A stretch of DNA of 64,000 bases from Paraclostridium sordellii (GTDB lineage Bacteria; Bacillota; Clostridia; Peptostreptococcales; Peptostreptococcaceae). Numbering within the stretch: position 1 is the first letter of the stretch; each line of letters starts with the position of its first letter. A program made the translations under genes and the position numbers. Below are positions 18,835 through 27,647 of this stretch, in pieces. The notes under the pieces were generated by a model. That model saw only the letters and a list, made by a program, of their open reading frames with translations. It had not been told where the DNA came from and did no database searches. The stretch spans positions 3,190,224 to 3,254,223 of the forward strand of contig NZ_LN679998.1 in NCBI RefSeq assembly GCF_000953675.1. Direction: 5' to 3'.

Positions 18835-19099
18835 AACTTACATTTAATTTATTTGTTTCTTTTATTACTTTCAATGTCACATTATCAGTCAATAAATCTG
18901 AATAGCTATATGATACTCTAGAATATCCATTATCCTCATCATCTAGCTTTACAACAAATATACTTGGGTATACCTTTTCTAGAACACCCTTTTTAGTAAC
19001 GATTTGTTTTCTTCCTTTATTGGCTTTTAATACTATCTTTCTTCCTAGGTGCTTTTCTAAAGTCTGTCTTATTTTATTTAAAGTTTGAACAGTGGCCAT
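18833..19099 (-). CDS. veg: Veg protein (DUF1021)
   Basis: A highly conserved 88-aa Firmicute protein. The sequence shows the family pattern: LNKIRQTLEKHLGRKIVLKANKGRKQ, then GVLEKVYPSIFVVKLD and a C-terminal YSYSDLLTDNV. In Bacillus, Veg influences biofilm formation and spore outgrowth; its biochemical role is unclear. AAGGTG lies upstream of the ATG. It sits in the conserved yabG-veg-(sipL)-ispE neighbourhood. Confidence 0.93.
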   Translation of the reverse strand: MATVQTLNKIRQTLEKHLGRKIVLKANKGRKQIVTKKGVLEKVYPSIFVVKLDDEDNGYSRVSYSYSDLLTDNVTLKVIKETNKLNVS

Positions 19100-19266
19100 T
19101 ACATCACCTTCTTTAACATGATATGTTCTCGCATTGTAATGTTACCACAAATAACTTTATTTGTCAAACCTAAACTAAATATTCTATATATTTTTGAGTA
19201 AAAAGTCAATACTGTTTTTTTTATAATTTTTAATTTATAATTAATGGTTTTCTTTTTTGTGTTAAA

Positions 19267-20169
19267 TTAATAAGTGTTGTAAATAGATAAAGGCATAGTT
19301 AATCTAAATTTACCTCTAGTTTCTACTCCTCCTACTCCTTTTATTCCTGTTACAGTATGGCTTAATATTTCTTCTAATGGAACTACTCTATCAATTCTAG
19401 AACATGCTATCTTCTCAACAACTAGCAAAGGATCTAGAGCATGAATCATAACCCTACTTGGAGAGCTTGCAAAATTTGCTCCTGCTTTTATTATCTCTTC
19501 ATAATTTGACTGACAAGCTCCTGCAAATATAACTAAACTGTCTAATGATGGGTCATATCTTCTGGCTTCCTTAACTGTTTTTATAAAGTTAGCTGTATTT
19601 CTATAATTCTTAATATCTTTTAAGTTACCTTTACTATTAACTATGGCATCATGTCCTGTAATTACTAGAATAGACGGATTATGTTGTTCTAATAAACTTC
19701 TTACCTCTTTATATTGTAAATTTTCTGGTATTGCTTTTCCTACGGCAGGTATCCCAAGTTTTGTATAAACATCTAAACATATTTTTAAGTATTCTGGATC
19801 TCCATCTATATGAAGAACTTTCCCTGGCATTCCATATGAATTTTGAGGTTGACTCTGTCCTTGACCTTGAATTTGCTTTTGATAATTAGAATTTTTTTGT
19901 GTTGCTCTGCTTAGTTTTTTATTTCTTTCTCTAGTTTTTTTTATACTCTTGTATAAAATATTTTCAACATTTCTATCTATAAGTTCATTTTTTATATCTG
20001 AAAAGTTTATTTTTTCTAAATCATCTATATCAGAATCTGCAATTATTCTATATGCAACGCCTTTTAATATAGCTATTTTTTGATTATTCTCATCTATTTC
20101 AAAGCCTATTATTCTAAAAATGATATCTTTGTCGTAGGATTTTCTTGCTACAGTATCTCCTATTTTCAT
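19267..20169 (-). CDS. yabG: Sporulation-specific cysteine protease YabG
   Basis: A 300-aa protease that processes spore coat proteins and, in C. difficile, germination factors of the CspBA/SleC group. The N-terminal 60 residues form a small barrel (GDTVARKSYDKDIIFRI). A glutamine-rich linker is at about 100-112. The catalytic core contains VLHIDGDPEYL, ITGHDA and FAGACQSNYEEI, where the cysteine is the likely nucleophile and the GHD histidine its partner. AGGAGG precedes the ATG. Mother-cell late expression is known for the family. Confidence 0.94.
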   Translation of the reverse strand: MKIGDTVARKSYDKDIIFRIIGFEIDENNQKIAILKGVAYRIIADSDIDDLEKINFSDIKNELIDRNVENILYKSIKKTRERNKKLSRATQKNSNYQKQIQGQGQSQPQNSYGMPGKVLHIDGDPEYLKICLDVYTKLGIPAVGKAIPENLQYKEVRSLLEQHNPSILVITGHDAIVNSKGNLKDIKNYRNTANFIKTVKEARRYDPSLDSLVIFAGACQSNYEEIIKAGANFASSPSRVMIHALDPLLVVEKIACSRIDRVVPLEEILSHTVTGIKGVGGVETRGKFRLTMPLSIYNTY

Positions 20170-20348
20170 AATATAGATATCCTCCTAATAAATTTAATGT
20201 ACCTATTTTATACTATGATAGTCGACAAATATTGTTACTAACTTCCTTAAATTCTTCTATGTTAATAATTTTTAATTAAATTTATTACAGTATATGATAT
20301 TTATTATTGAAATTATTATATATAAATGTTATTATTTATTTAAACAAA

Positions 20349-20365
20349 TGCTTATTGTATAAGCA
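20349..20365. promoter_or_regulatory. Inverted repeat upstream of psuK, candidate operator
   Basis: TGCTTAT-TGT-ATAAGCA lies 23 bases ahead of the psuK start, just before its ribosome binding site. The kinase encoded next has its own helix-turn-helix, so autoregulation at this site is an attractive but unproven idea. Confidence 0.4.
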
Positions 20366-20387
20366 AATATTTATTAAGGTGGTTTTA

Positions 20388-21476
20388 ATGACTGATAGAG
20401 AAAAAGAAATTTTAAATATTTTAATTGAAGACCCTATGGTCTCTCAACAAGAACTTGCAGATAAACTTAATATAACTCGTTCTTCTGTTGCTGTTCATAT
20501 AACAAATTTAATGAAGAAAGGCCACATTAAAGGAAAAGGTTATATTATAAACAAAGGAAATTTTGTAACAGTTATTGGAGGATCTAATATAGATATTCAA
20601 GGTTCTCCTAATAATACGCTTACTATGTTTGATTCTAACCCAGGGAAAGTAGATATTTCACTAGGAGGAGTAGGTAGAAATATCTCTGAAAACATAGCTA
20701 AGCTTGGCTTAAGTACAAAACTTTTATCAGCAGTAGGAAATGACATTTATGGAAATAAAATTTTATCAGAGTGTAAGCAGTTAAATATAGATGTTTCAGA
20801 TTGTTATGTATCAGATGCTTTTCCAACATCTATGTACTTATCTATTTTAAATAGTGATTACGACATGCAATTGGCTATATCTCATATGGATATTATAGAA
20901 AAAATAGATATAGATTATATAGTTTCTAAACATAACTCAATAAAAGATTCTTTAGCTATTGTATTGGATACAAATTTATCTTATGAGGTTATAGACTATA
21001 TAAGTAGAACTTATACTAATATCCCAATTTTCATAGATACAGTTTCTACACAAAAAAGTCTTAAGATAAAAGATATAATAGGAAGATTCAATACAATAAA
21101 GCCTAATAAGCTAGAGGCTGAAATTTTATCAGATATAAAAATAAATACCCAAGATGACTTAAAACAATGTGCTCAATATTTTCTAAAAAAGGGAGTAAAA
21201 AATGTTTTTATCACATTAGGTCAAGATGGTGTATTTTGTGCTAATGAAAATGAATCTTTATTATTGCCTGGTGTAAAAGTAAATGCAGTAAATGCTACAG
21301 GGGCTGGAGATGCATTTATATCAGCATTAGTTTATAGCTATTTAAATCATTTTAATTTGAAAGATACAGCTGAATTTTCAACAGCTGCTTCAATACTTAC
21401 ATTATTACACAAAGACACTATTAATCCGAGTATGTCCGTTGATAGTGTTGAAAAAATATTAAAGGAGATGATCTAA
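20388..21476 (+). CDS. psuK: Pseudouridine kinase (PfkB family) with N-terminal helix-turn-helix
   Basis: Phosphorylates pseudouridine to pseudouridine 5'-phosphate. The first ~55 residues are a winged helix ([21 protein letters not shown], then [21 protein letters not shown]). The PfkB ribokinase fold follows: [28 protein letters not shown], and the anion-hole/catalytic NATGAGDAF near residue 302. An upstream in-frame ATG (20307) has no ribosome binding site; AAGGTGG five bases before 20388 fixes the start (362 aa). psuG follows after one base, giving a complete pseudouridine breakdown pair. Confidence 0.9.
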   Translation: MTDREKEILNILIEDPMVSQQELADKLNITRSSVAVHITNLMKKGHIKGKGYIINKGNFVTVIGGSNIDIQGSPNNTLTMFDSNPGKVDISLGGVGRNISENIAKLGLSTKLLSAVGNDIYGNKILSECKQLNIDVSDCYVSDAFPTSMYLSILNSDYDMQLAISHMDIIEKIDIDYIVSKHNSIKDSLAIVLDTNLSYEVIDYISRTYTNIPIFIDTVSTQKSLKIKDIIGRFNTIKPNKLEAEILSDIKINTQDDLKQCAQYFLKKGVKNVFITLGQDGVFCANENESLLLPGVKVNAVNATGAGDAFISALVYSYLNHFNLKDTAEFSTAASILTLLHKDTINPSMSVDSVEKILKEMI

Positions 21477-21477
21477 T

Positions 21478-22395
21478 ATGTTAGAAAAATACTTACATAT
21501 ACACCCAGAGGTTAAAAAAGCTTTATCGGAAGGACAACCAGTAGTTGCTTTAGAATCAACTATAATATCTCATGGTATGCCTTATCCTAAAAATGTTGAA
21601 ATGGCTAAAAATGTTAGCAAAATAATAAGAGATAATGGTGCTATACCTGCTACTATAGCAATAATAGATGGTATTTTAAAAGTCGGTCTTACATCTGAAG
21701 AAATAGAATTTTTAGGAACTAGTAAGAATGTTTTAAAGGCTAGCAGAAGAGATTTACCTTTCATTATATCAAAAAAACTTAATGGTGCCACAACAGTTGC
21801 TACTACAATGATTTTAGCCAATTTAGCTGGAGTTAAAGTTTTTGCTACTGGAGGTATAGGTGGTGTTCATAGGGGCGCACAAGAAACATTTGATATATCT
21901 GCTGATTTACAAGAATTAGCAAATACAAATGTAGCTGTAGTTTGTGCTGGTGCTAAATCGATATTAGATATAGGTCTTACTTTAGAATATTTAGAAACTA
22001 ACGGAGTACCAGTTGTAGGGTTTGGTACAGAAGATTTCCCAGCATTTTATACTAGAAAAAGTGGGTTTGGAGTTGACTATAAAGTAGACTCATCTATGGA
22101 AGTTGCAAGTGCTTTAAAAGCTAAATGGGACTTAGATTTAAAGGGTGGTATGGTTATAGGGAACCCAATACCAGAAAATTTTGAAATGGACTATGATACA
22201 ATAAATAACGCAATAGAAACAGCTTTAAAAGAAGCTGATGAAAATAATATAACTGGTAAAAAAGTTACACCTTTCTTATTAGATAAAGTGAAAACAATAA
22301 CTGCCGGAAAAAGTTTAGAAGCTAATATAGAATTAGTTTATAACAATGCAAAAGTAGCAGCTCAAATAGCTAAAGACTTATCAAGTTTAAAATAA
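21478..22395 (+). CDS. psuG: Pseudouridine-5'-phosphate glycosidase PsuG
   Basis: Cleaves the C-C glycosidic bond of pseudouridine 5'-phosphate to uracil and ribose 5-phosphate. The family signatures [18 protein letters not shown] (about 22-39), [30 protein letters not shown] and [11 protein letters not shown] are present. These carry the conserved lysine, glutamate and aspartate of the ring-opening mechanism. The 305-aa length is standard. It starts one base after the psuK stop, with GGAGATG as binding site, so it is translationally coupled. A terminator follows at once. Confidence 0.96.
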   Translation: MLEKYLHIHPEVKKALSEGQPVVALESTIISHGMPYPKNVEMAKNVSKIIRDNGAIPATIAIIDGILKVGLTSEEIEFLGTSKNVLKASRRDLPFIISKKLNGATTVATTMILANLAGVKVFATGGIGGVHRGAQETFDISADLQELANTNVAVVCAGAKSILDIGLTLEYLETNGVPVVGFGTEDFPAFYTRKSGFGVDYKVDSSMEVASALKAKWDLDLKGGMVIGNPIPENFEMDYDTINNAIETALKEADENNITGKKVTPFLLDKVKTITAGKSLEANIELVYNNAKVAAQIAKDLSSLK

Positions 22396-22396
22396 A

Positions 22397-22419
22397 AAAA
22401 GGAGCATATGCTCCTTTTT
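22397..22419. terminator. Bidirectional terminator between psuG and the 52-aa gene
   Basis: AAAAGGAGCATATGCTCCTTTT palindrome with T/A runs on both sides. Confidence 0.8.
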
Positions 22420-22420
22420 A

Positions 22421-22579
22421 CTATTCTTTCAAATTAGGGATTACTTTTTTTACTTCTTCCACTTGATGCCACGTCTTATCAATGTCATTATTTTTAACGT
22501 AATCTTTCAAAGAACTTAACGAACTAAATTCTTTTGTAGATAGATTATCATCTTCATCAATGAATTTTAGTAAAAACAT
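22421..22579 (-). CDS. Small conserved-looking protein (52 aa)
   Basis: A short ORF with a convincing AAGGAG ribosome binding site five bases before the ATG. It sits 9 bases after the SEC-C gene on the same strand and ends at a terminator. The sequence (begins MFLLKFIDEDDNLSTKEF, ends KKVIPNLKE) is acidic and soluble, with a W near residue 37 and no signal or membrane segment. I do not recognise a family. Tight spacing suggests co-translation with the SEC-C protein. Confidence 0.6.
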   Translation of the reverse strand: MFLLKFIDEDDNLSTKEFSSLSSLKDYVKNNDIDKTWHQVEEVKKVIPNLKE

Positions 22580-22588
22580 TTTATCTCC

Positions 22589-23095
22589 TTATTTTCCACA
22601 ACATTTTTTGAATTTTTTTCCGCTTCCACATGGACATGGTTCATTTCTACCTATTTTATCTTCCTTAACTACTGTTTTAGTAGCTTTGAAAGCCTTTTGT
22701 AGCTCTTTTCTCTTATCTTCTGATAATATATCATTCCATCCTTGTAAATTATATAACCAGTGAGCTTCTACAGATACCATGTTGTAATATAATTTTTCCC
22801 AATCTATTTCTAATTTAACGTCAGTATCAGCTTCTATAGTTTCTAATTTTTCTTCAGTTAAATCTTCTTTTAAACTTTCGCTTATTCCATCTATGAATCC
22901 CATCATATACTCTACAGATGTATTGAAAATTTGAGCTAAATCACTAACTTTACCTTCTATAACATCTTTTTTAGAATTTAATATTTCATTGTATATTTCT
23001 GTTTCTTTTTGTAAGTATTCTTCCCAGAATTTAACTTCTTCTTCTTGACTGTTATGGTTTTCACTTAATGATCTCCAAGTATTATATAAACTCAT
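22589..23095 (-). CDS. SEC-C zinc-binding motif protein
   Basis: A 168-aa protein with a mostly helical N-terminal region rich in W and E and a C-terminal SEC-C motif, [18 protein letters not shown] (about 151-168). The motif binds zinc through its C-x-C-x8-C-C pattern, as at the end of SecA. In small proteins it is thought to mediate contacts with ribosomes or translocase; the function here is unknown. AGGAGG precedes the ATG. Confidence 0.8.
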   Translation of the reverse strand: MSLYNTWRSLSENHNSQEEEVKFWEEYLQKETEIYNEILNSKKDVIEGKVSDLAQIFNTSVEYMMGFIDGISESLKEDLTEEKLETIEADTDVKLEIDWEKLYYNMVSVEAHWLYNLQGWNDILSEDKRKELQKAFKATKTVVKEDKIGRNEPCPCGSGKKFKKCCGK

Positions 23096-23153
23096 TTTAA
23101 TTTTCCTCCTATTTCATGACTAAGCCATGATTTAATTTATAAATAATTAACGC

Positions 23154-23858
23154 TTATATTATATCACAATTGAATAATTCTTTTAATACTTTTATAGCAT
23201 CGCCTTGGTCTATAAAGAACGGGCTACTTGCAATAGTTATAACATTAGCTCTATTTATATATTCTCTGATTTTATTAATTCTTAAATCGTAAGACATATA
23301 CTCCATATCTTTAGAAAAAATATCTAAGTCTATATCTAAAACTATTTCTCCATCTATATCCATTTCAAATCCATAAGTACTATCTATTATTATAGCATCT
23401 GAAAAAATATTATGATAAAGCGCAGGCTTTATAAAATTACCTACATTTAATACATAATTTGTATATCTAAAAACATCATCTATATTTTCTATATCTACAA
23501 CATAATTTTCTGGTTCTCTCATATCTTTATGCTGATCTATATGAACTAGCTTGCATCCTTTATTAAATAACCCTTCCTTAAGACTTTTTATCCAAAAATA
23601 GAAAGAATGATTGTGGTTATCAAATATATATACAGTCTTACCTTTGTAGTTAAATTTTACTATGTTTTTTAATCCTATAGAGTTTATTTCTTCTTCAAAT
23701 TCCATTTCACTAAATACTACTTCATGTCCTATTTTTACATCATTTAAATCGCCTTGTATAAGCTTAGGAACATATATTTTTTTATTCTCTCTCTCATCAT
23801 ATGAAAACACATTATTTCCTAATGGTTTATCTATATAAAATCCAGTATATCTATTCAT
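23154..23858 (-). CDS. UPF0489 family protein
   Basis: A 234-aa protein resembling the UPF0489 family, whose fold is arginase/deacetylase-like. The motifs FDNHNHSFYFW (about 86-96), HIDQHKDMREP (about 111-121) and LDIDLDIFS supply the histidine-aspartate pattern expected of a metal site. Substrate is unknown. The longer reading from TTG at 23870 would translate the ribosome binding site (GAGGTG), so ATG at 23858 is preferred. That site lies inside the last codons of the RluA gene, one base upstream; coupling is likely. Confidence 0.75.
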   Translation of the reverse strand: MNRYTGFYIDKPLGNNVFSYDERENKKIYVPKLIQGDLNDVKIGHEVVFSEMEFEEEINSIGLKNIVKFNYKGKTVYIFDNHNHSFYFWIKSLKEGLFNKGCKLVHIDQHKDMREPENYVVDIENIDDVFRYTNYVLNVGNFIKPALYHNIFSDAIIIDSTYGFEMDIDGEIVLDIDLDIFSKDMEYMSYDLRINKIREYINRANVITIASSPFFIDQGDAIKVLKELFNCDII

Positions 23859-23859
23859 T

Positions 23860-24531
23860 TTACACCTCAAATAAATTCCATGGATAATTATTTGGAGGAT
23901 TGCATATAAACTCCATCTTTTCTTTAGTTGTAGGATGAGTTATTTCTATCTTATACGACCAAAGGGCTATCTGATCTCCCTTTTTATTTATATGCTGGCC
24001 ATATCTTTGATCTCCAAATAAAGGATGATTTCTACTTGAAAATTGAACTCTTATTTGATGTGGTCTACCAGTTTTTAAATCAACTTGAACCATACTAAAT
24101 TTTTCATTTTTAGATATTGTTTCATAACTTAACTCTGCATCTTTAGCATCTTTGTGATTTTTATTAACTACGCTTACCATATTAGTTTTCTTATTCTTAT
24201 AAAGATAGTCTTTTAATGTATCTTTATCTTTTTTCATATTTCCATTTAAAACAGCTCTATATGTCTTTTTAAAACTTTTATTTCTAACTTGTTCTGATAA
24301 TCTAGATGCAGCCTTGGAGGTTTTTGCAAAAACCATTATTCCACCTACTGGTCTATCTAATCGATGAACAAGACCTACAAACACATTCCCTGGCTTATTG
24401 TACTTTACTTTTAGATAATTTTTTAATAAATTAACCATATCCTTATCATTAGTATCATCACCTTGAGATAATACATTAACAGGCTTTTCTACAACTAGTA
24501 AATGGTTATCTTCATATATGACATTTATCAT
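23860..24531 (-). CDS. RluA-family pseudouridine synthase
   Basis: A 223-aa enzyme converting uridine to pseudouridine in rRNA or tRNA. The catalytic aspartate is in VHRLDRPVGG (about 55-64), with FKKTYRAVL and TGRPHQIRVQF downstream. It lacks the N-terminal S4 domain of RluC and RluD, matching the short clostridial YjbO/RluA type. The ATG overlaps the stop of the upstream methyltransferase gene (TAATG), a coupled arrangement of two RNA-modification genes. Confidence 0.9.
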   Translation of the reverse strand: MINVIYEDNHLLVVEKPVNVLSQGDDTNDKDMVNLLKNYLKVKYNKPGNVFVGLVHRLDRPVGGIMVFAKTSKAASRLSEQVRNKSFKKTYRAVLNGNMKKDKDTLKDYLYKNKKTNMVSVVNKNHKDAKDAELSYETISKNEKFSMVQVDLKTGRPHQIRVQFSSRNHPLFGDQRYGQHINKKGDQIALWSYKIEITHPTTKEKMEFICNPPNNYPWNLFEV

Positions 24532-25403
24532 TATTTAGACTCCCATCTTCCAAATATACCACAAGGAAGTACTTTTTTATCTTTTGACGTAGGAATTCCT
24601 ATTTCTCCTCCATATATTTTTCCACCTTTAGCCTTTTTAGCAACTGTAGCATCTAATATATGCTCAAGTATTATTGGAGACAATCCAGTTGTATATGAGT
24701 TTATTAAGAAAAATAAAGGTTTATCAGATAAAACCTTAGTACATAATTCTACTAATCCGTATAGCTTATCTTCTATTTGCCAAACTTCTCCTTTTGGCCC
24801 TCTTCCATAAGAAGGAGGATCCATTATTATAGCATCATATTTATTTCCTCTTCTTATTTCTCTTTCAACAAATTTTACAACATCATCTACAATAAATCTT
24901 ACTTTTCTATCTTGAAGTCCTGATGTGTGTAAATTTTCTTTAGCCCAAGTTACCATTCCTTTAGATGCATCTACATGACACACTTCTGCTCCTGCATACG
25001 CACACGCAACAGTAGCTCCTCCAGTATATGCAAATAAATTTAAAACCTTTATTGGTCTCCCTGCATTTTGTATCTTATCCATTGCCCAATCCCAGTTTGC
25101 CGCTTGTTCTGGGAATAAACCTGTATGTTTAAATCCAGTTGGACTTATATTAAACTTTAAATTTTTATAGCTTATTGTCCATTTTTCAGGATACTTCTTT
25201 TTATGTTCCCATTGACCACCACCTCTACTACTTCTATGGTAATGTCCATGAGGTGTTTTCCATAGCCCTTTTTCTTCAGCTATTGGCCACATAACTTGTG
25301 GATCTGGTCTTCTTAAAACAACATTTCCCCAACGCTCTAACTTTTCTCCGTTACCCATATCTATAAGTTCATAATCTTTCCATTTATCAGCTAATAATAA
25401 CAT
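24531..25403 (-). CDS. Class I SAM-dependent rRNA methyltransferase-like protein (COG1092 type)
   Basis: A 290-aa Rossmann methyltransferase. SAM-binding motif I is VLNLFAYTGGATVACAYAGAEV (about 128-149), followed by HVDASKG. The catalytic motif IV is IIMDPPSYGRGPKG (about 207-220). Similar proteins, including RlmI and RlmK, methylate 23S rRNA; the PUA domain of RlmI is missing and the target is unknown. The ATG at 25403 has AGGAGG right before it; a start 9 codons earlier would be within that binding site. It is the first gene of a four-gene minus-strand run ending with the UPF0489 protein. Confidence 0.85.
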   Translation of the reverse strand: MLLLADKWKDYELIDMGNGEKLERWGNVVLRRPDPQVMWPIAEEKGLWKTPHGHYHRSSRGGGQWEHKKKYPEKWTISYKNLKFNISPTGFKHTGLFPEQAANWDWAMDKIQNAGRPIKVLNLFAYTGGATVACAYAGAEVCHVDASKGMVTWAKENLHTSGLQDRKVRFIVDDVVKFVEREIRRGNKYDAIIMDPPSYGRGPKGEVWQIEDKLYGLVELCTKVLSDKPLFFLINSYTTGLSPIILEHILDATVAKKAKGGKIYGGEIGIPTSKDKKVLPCGIFGRWESK

Positions 25404-25502
25404 TGGTTTCCTCCTAAAATTTAATCTCAATTTATGTATTATACCATATTATTACTTGATATTTTGAGTATTTTAAATACTTTATATACTTATTATCAAA
25501 TT

Positions 25503-25531
25503 TTGGCAATACTATTGTATAATAGTATTGT
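25503..25531 (+). promoter_or_regulatory. Ferritin promoter with an embedded 24-bp palindromic operator
   Basis: TTGGCA (25503-25508), 17-bp spacer, TATTGT (25526-25531). The palindrome CAATACTATT-GTAT-AATAGTATTG (25507-25530) covers the spacer and most of the -10, so a bound repressor would block polymerase. The regulator is unknown. The sequence is not a clear Fur or PerR box. Confidence 0.55.
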
Positions 25532-25566
25532 AATTAAAATTACTATAAATTTTAGGAGGGGTTTTT

Positions 25567-26079
25567 ATGGCAAGTCAAAAAGTTATAGATGCATTAAATA
25601 ATCAACTTCAAATGGAGTTTTTCTCTGAGTACTTCTATATGTCAATGGAAGCTTACTTTGTTGAAAACAATTTAGATGGTTTTGCAAATTTCTTTAATGT
25701 TCAAGTTAAAGAAGAAAGAGACCACGCTTACAAATTTTTCAATTACATAAGTAGAGCTGGGGGTAAAATTGTTCTACAAGCTATAGAAAAACCTAAATCT
25801 GATTTTGAAAGTCCTTTAGATGTATTTGAAGCTGCGTTAGAACATGAGAAAATTATAAGTAATTCTATTCACGAATTAGTTGATTTAGCAATTTCTGAAA
25901 AAGATCATACTACTTCATCTTTCTTAAGATGGTTTGTCGATGAACAATCAGAAGAAGAGGAAAACATGGAGAAGGTAGTTAGAAAGTTAAGATTACTAAA
26001 AAATGATCCTGCTGGTCTTTTAATAATTGATCAAGAACTAGCTCAAAGAGCTTATGTTCCACCAGTTCAAAACGCATAA
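25567..26079 (+). CDS. ftnA: Ferritin (bacterial non-haem, FtnA type)
   Basis: A 170-aa four-helix iron-storage protein that forms 24-mers. Ferroxidase residues are visible as E in QMEFFSEYFY (about 17), E-E-R-DHAYKF (about 50-57, ExxH) and the glutamates of EHEKI (about 94) and DEQSEEE (about 126-132). It oxidises and stores Fe(II) and limits Fenton chemistry. AGGAGGGG precedes the ATG. It is monocistronic, with a palindromic operator at the promoter and a terminator behind. Confidence 0.95.
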   Translation: MASQKVIDALNNQLQMEFFSEYFYMSMEAYFVENNLDGFANFFNVQVKEERDHAYKFFNYISRAGGKIVLQAIEKPKSDFESPLDVFEAALEHEKIISNSIHELVDLAISEKDHTTSSFLRWFVDEQSEEEENMEKVVRKLRLLKNDPAGLLIIDQELAQRAYVPPVQNA

Positions 26080-26090
26080 TTTATCTAAAT

Positions 26091-26125
26091 AAAAAAGTCA
26101 TTTGCAAATTGCAAATGACTTTTTT
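26091..26125. terminator. Bidirectional terminator between ferritin and phospholipase C
   Basis: AAAAAGTCATTTGCAA / TTGCAAATGACTTTTT hairpin with T-runs on both sides. Confidence 0.88.
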
Positions 26126-26129
26126 ATTT

Positions 26130-27329
26130 TTATTTGTTTATATCATAAACTTGATTACCTGAAAATACCTTATTAATATCTTTTTGAAGAATTACTTTTC
26201 CATTTGATATTAATTTTATATTACTTAATTCCCAATCGTCACTTATTGGTGTTCTATTTTCTTTTCTAACCCAATATTTTGTTATATCATTTGTGTTAAC
26301 TTTTACATCATTCTTCACTTTTAGTATATAATTATCTGTTTGATTTTTTTCAAAATCATTTCCTGCATTATCTAAATTCCATTCATACTTACTTCCATCT
26401 TTAGTTTCAAATCCAAAATATACATTATCGTCAGTTCCTGCATATTCATTGTCTGCAGTTTTTAAAACTACATTAAATTCATTTGTTAAATTGTTTCCTG
26501 AAATTTGATCTTCTGAAACCTCATTTATAAATCTATATAAAAATCCTGCTGTACATACTTGAGAATTTTTTATCGCTTCTCTTCCTGAATAATCCCAATC
26601 ATCCCAATTATGTTTCATAGTTGAATGGCTGTAATATAAAGCTTTTGCCTTTTTAGCATATTTTACAGAGTTTTGAGTCATCCATTGATCAAAATCCTTA
26701 TTAGCTACTGCATCTTTATATATTCCTTGAGTTGTATCATTTCCAGCTGTATTTAAAGCATAATTCTCTTTTCTGTTTTCTACAAATGTTTCATACTTTA
26801 CATGACCTGGACTATCTACTGCAGTTACATTAGCTGCATGGTATGGTGTATTTAAATCCCCTAAATAATGCATTCCTTGACCTAATAAAAATGTAGCTTC
26901 TTTATAATTTCCTTTTTTCCATTCATTTTCAGCTAAAGTAGCAAATTTTCTTACTTGTGTTTCAGCTGTATCATAAATAGGAGATGCTACATACCATTTA
27001 TTATCTAATGTAAAGTTGTTACCTGTATCTGGGTCAAAGAAATGGTCTTGAAATAAATCATATGCATTAGGGTCATAGTCTGGGAAAGTTGATCCTAATT
27101 TTAAGTCTTTCAAATATTTGTTTAATATTTCTATGTTTTGTTTTATTGGCTTTGGTTCATTTTGATTTAAATCATTATTTAACATAGTTAATCCATGTTC
27201 TGCAATAAGTGCATGTGTTCCAGTTCCGTCTTTTTTTCCATCCCAAGCATAAGATGTTCCCCCCATAATAGAGCATAACCCTAAGACAAAAACTGCATTA
27301 AGTACCGTTTTAGTAAATTTACGTTTCAT
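26130..27329 (-). CDS. plc: Secreted zinc-dependent phospholipase C (alpha-toxin family)
   Basis: A 399-aa preprotein. The signal peptide is residues 1-28, cleaved at SYA|W, exposing the conserved Trp1 zinc ligand. The N-terminal helical domain (about 29-275) carries zinc ligands in [39 protein letters not shown] and KYETFVE. The C-terminal PLAT/C2-like domain (about 285-399) has the calcium-binding AGTDD and DNAGND motifs. The enzyme hydrolyses phosphatidylcholine and sphingomyelin of host membranes. By hand alignment, the membrane-insertion residues Tyr331 and Phe334 of C. perfringens alpha-toxin are Arg359 and Ile362 here, which predicts weaker haemolysis. A regulator with a c-di-GMP riboswitch lies upstream on the same strand. 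Confidence 0.95.
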
Positions 27330-27382
27330 TTAATCTGCCTCCCTAATAAAATACCTTAAAAGCCCTTTGTGCTTTTTTTATA

Positions 27383-27410
27383 ATATTATCAAGGTTTATC
27401 AAAAAAACAA
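27383..27410 (-). promoter_or_regulatory. Candidate plc promoter; 27330-27609 otherwise empty
   Basis: TTGTTT (27410-27405), 16-bp spacer, TAATAT (27388-27383) on the minus strand. A small AAAAGC/GCTTTT hairpin lies between it and the plc start. The rest of the interval to the luxR terminator is AT-rich without a gene. No pair of VirR boxes was seen. Confidence 0.4.
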
Positions 27411-27609
27411 TAAAGTTGGACTAACATTGAGTTTTTACGCACTATCTTTAAATATTTATTAATGTATAAATACTATTTATAATGACTTATTACTATAGAA
27501 TTTTTAATCCATATGTAAAATATAATACTGATACTAGTATATATAGATACCGTATTTAAAAGTCATAATTTTTTATAGGCCAATAAAGCTTAATTATTTA
27601 ATTCCATAG

Positions 27610-27640
27610 AAAAAGATGTGATTAGAAATCACATCTTTTA
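27610..27640 (-). terminator. Intrinsic terminator of the luxR-type gene
   Basis: AAAAGATGTGATT / AATCACATCTTTT hairpin followed by TTTC on the minus strand, seven bases after the stop. Confidence 0.8.
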
Positions 27641-27647
27641 TATAAAT

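Noticed and set aside
27330-27382. GCACAAAGGGC-like string in the plc leader, reminiscent of the class I cyclic-di-GMP aptamer
   Set aside because: The rest of the class I core (GACGCAAAGCC block and stems) is missing, and only about 45 bases remain before the start codon.
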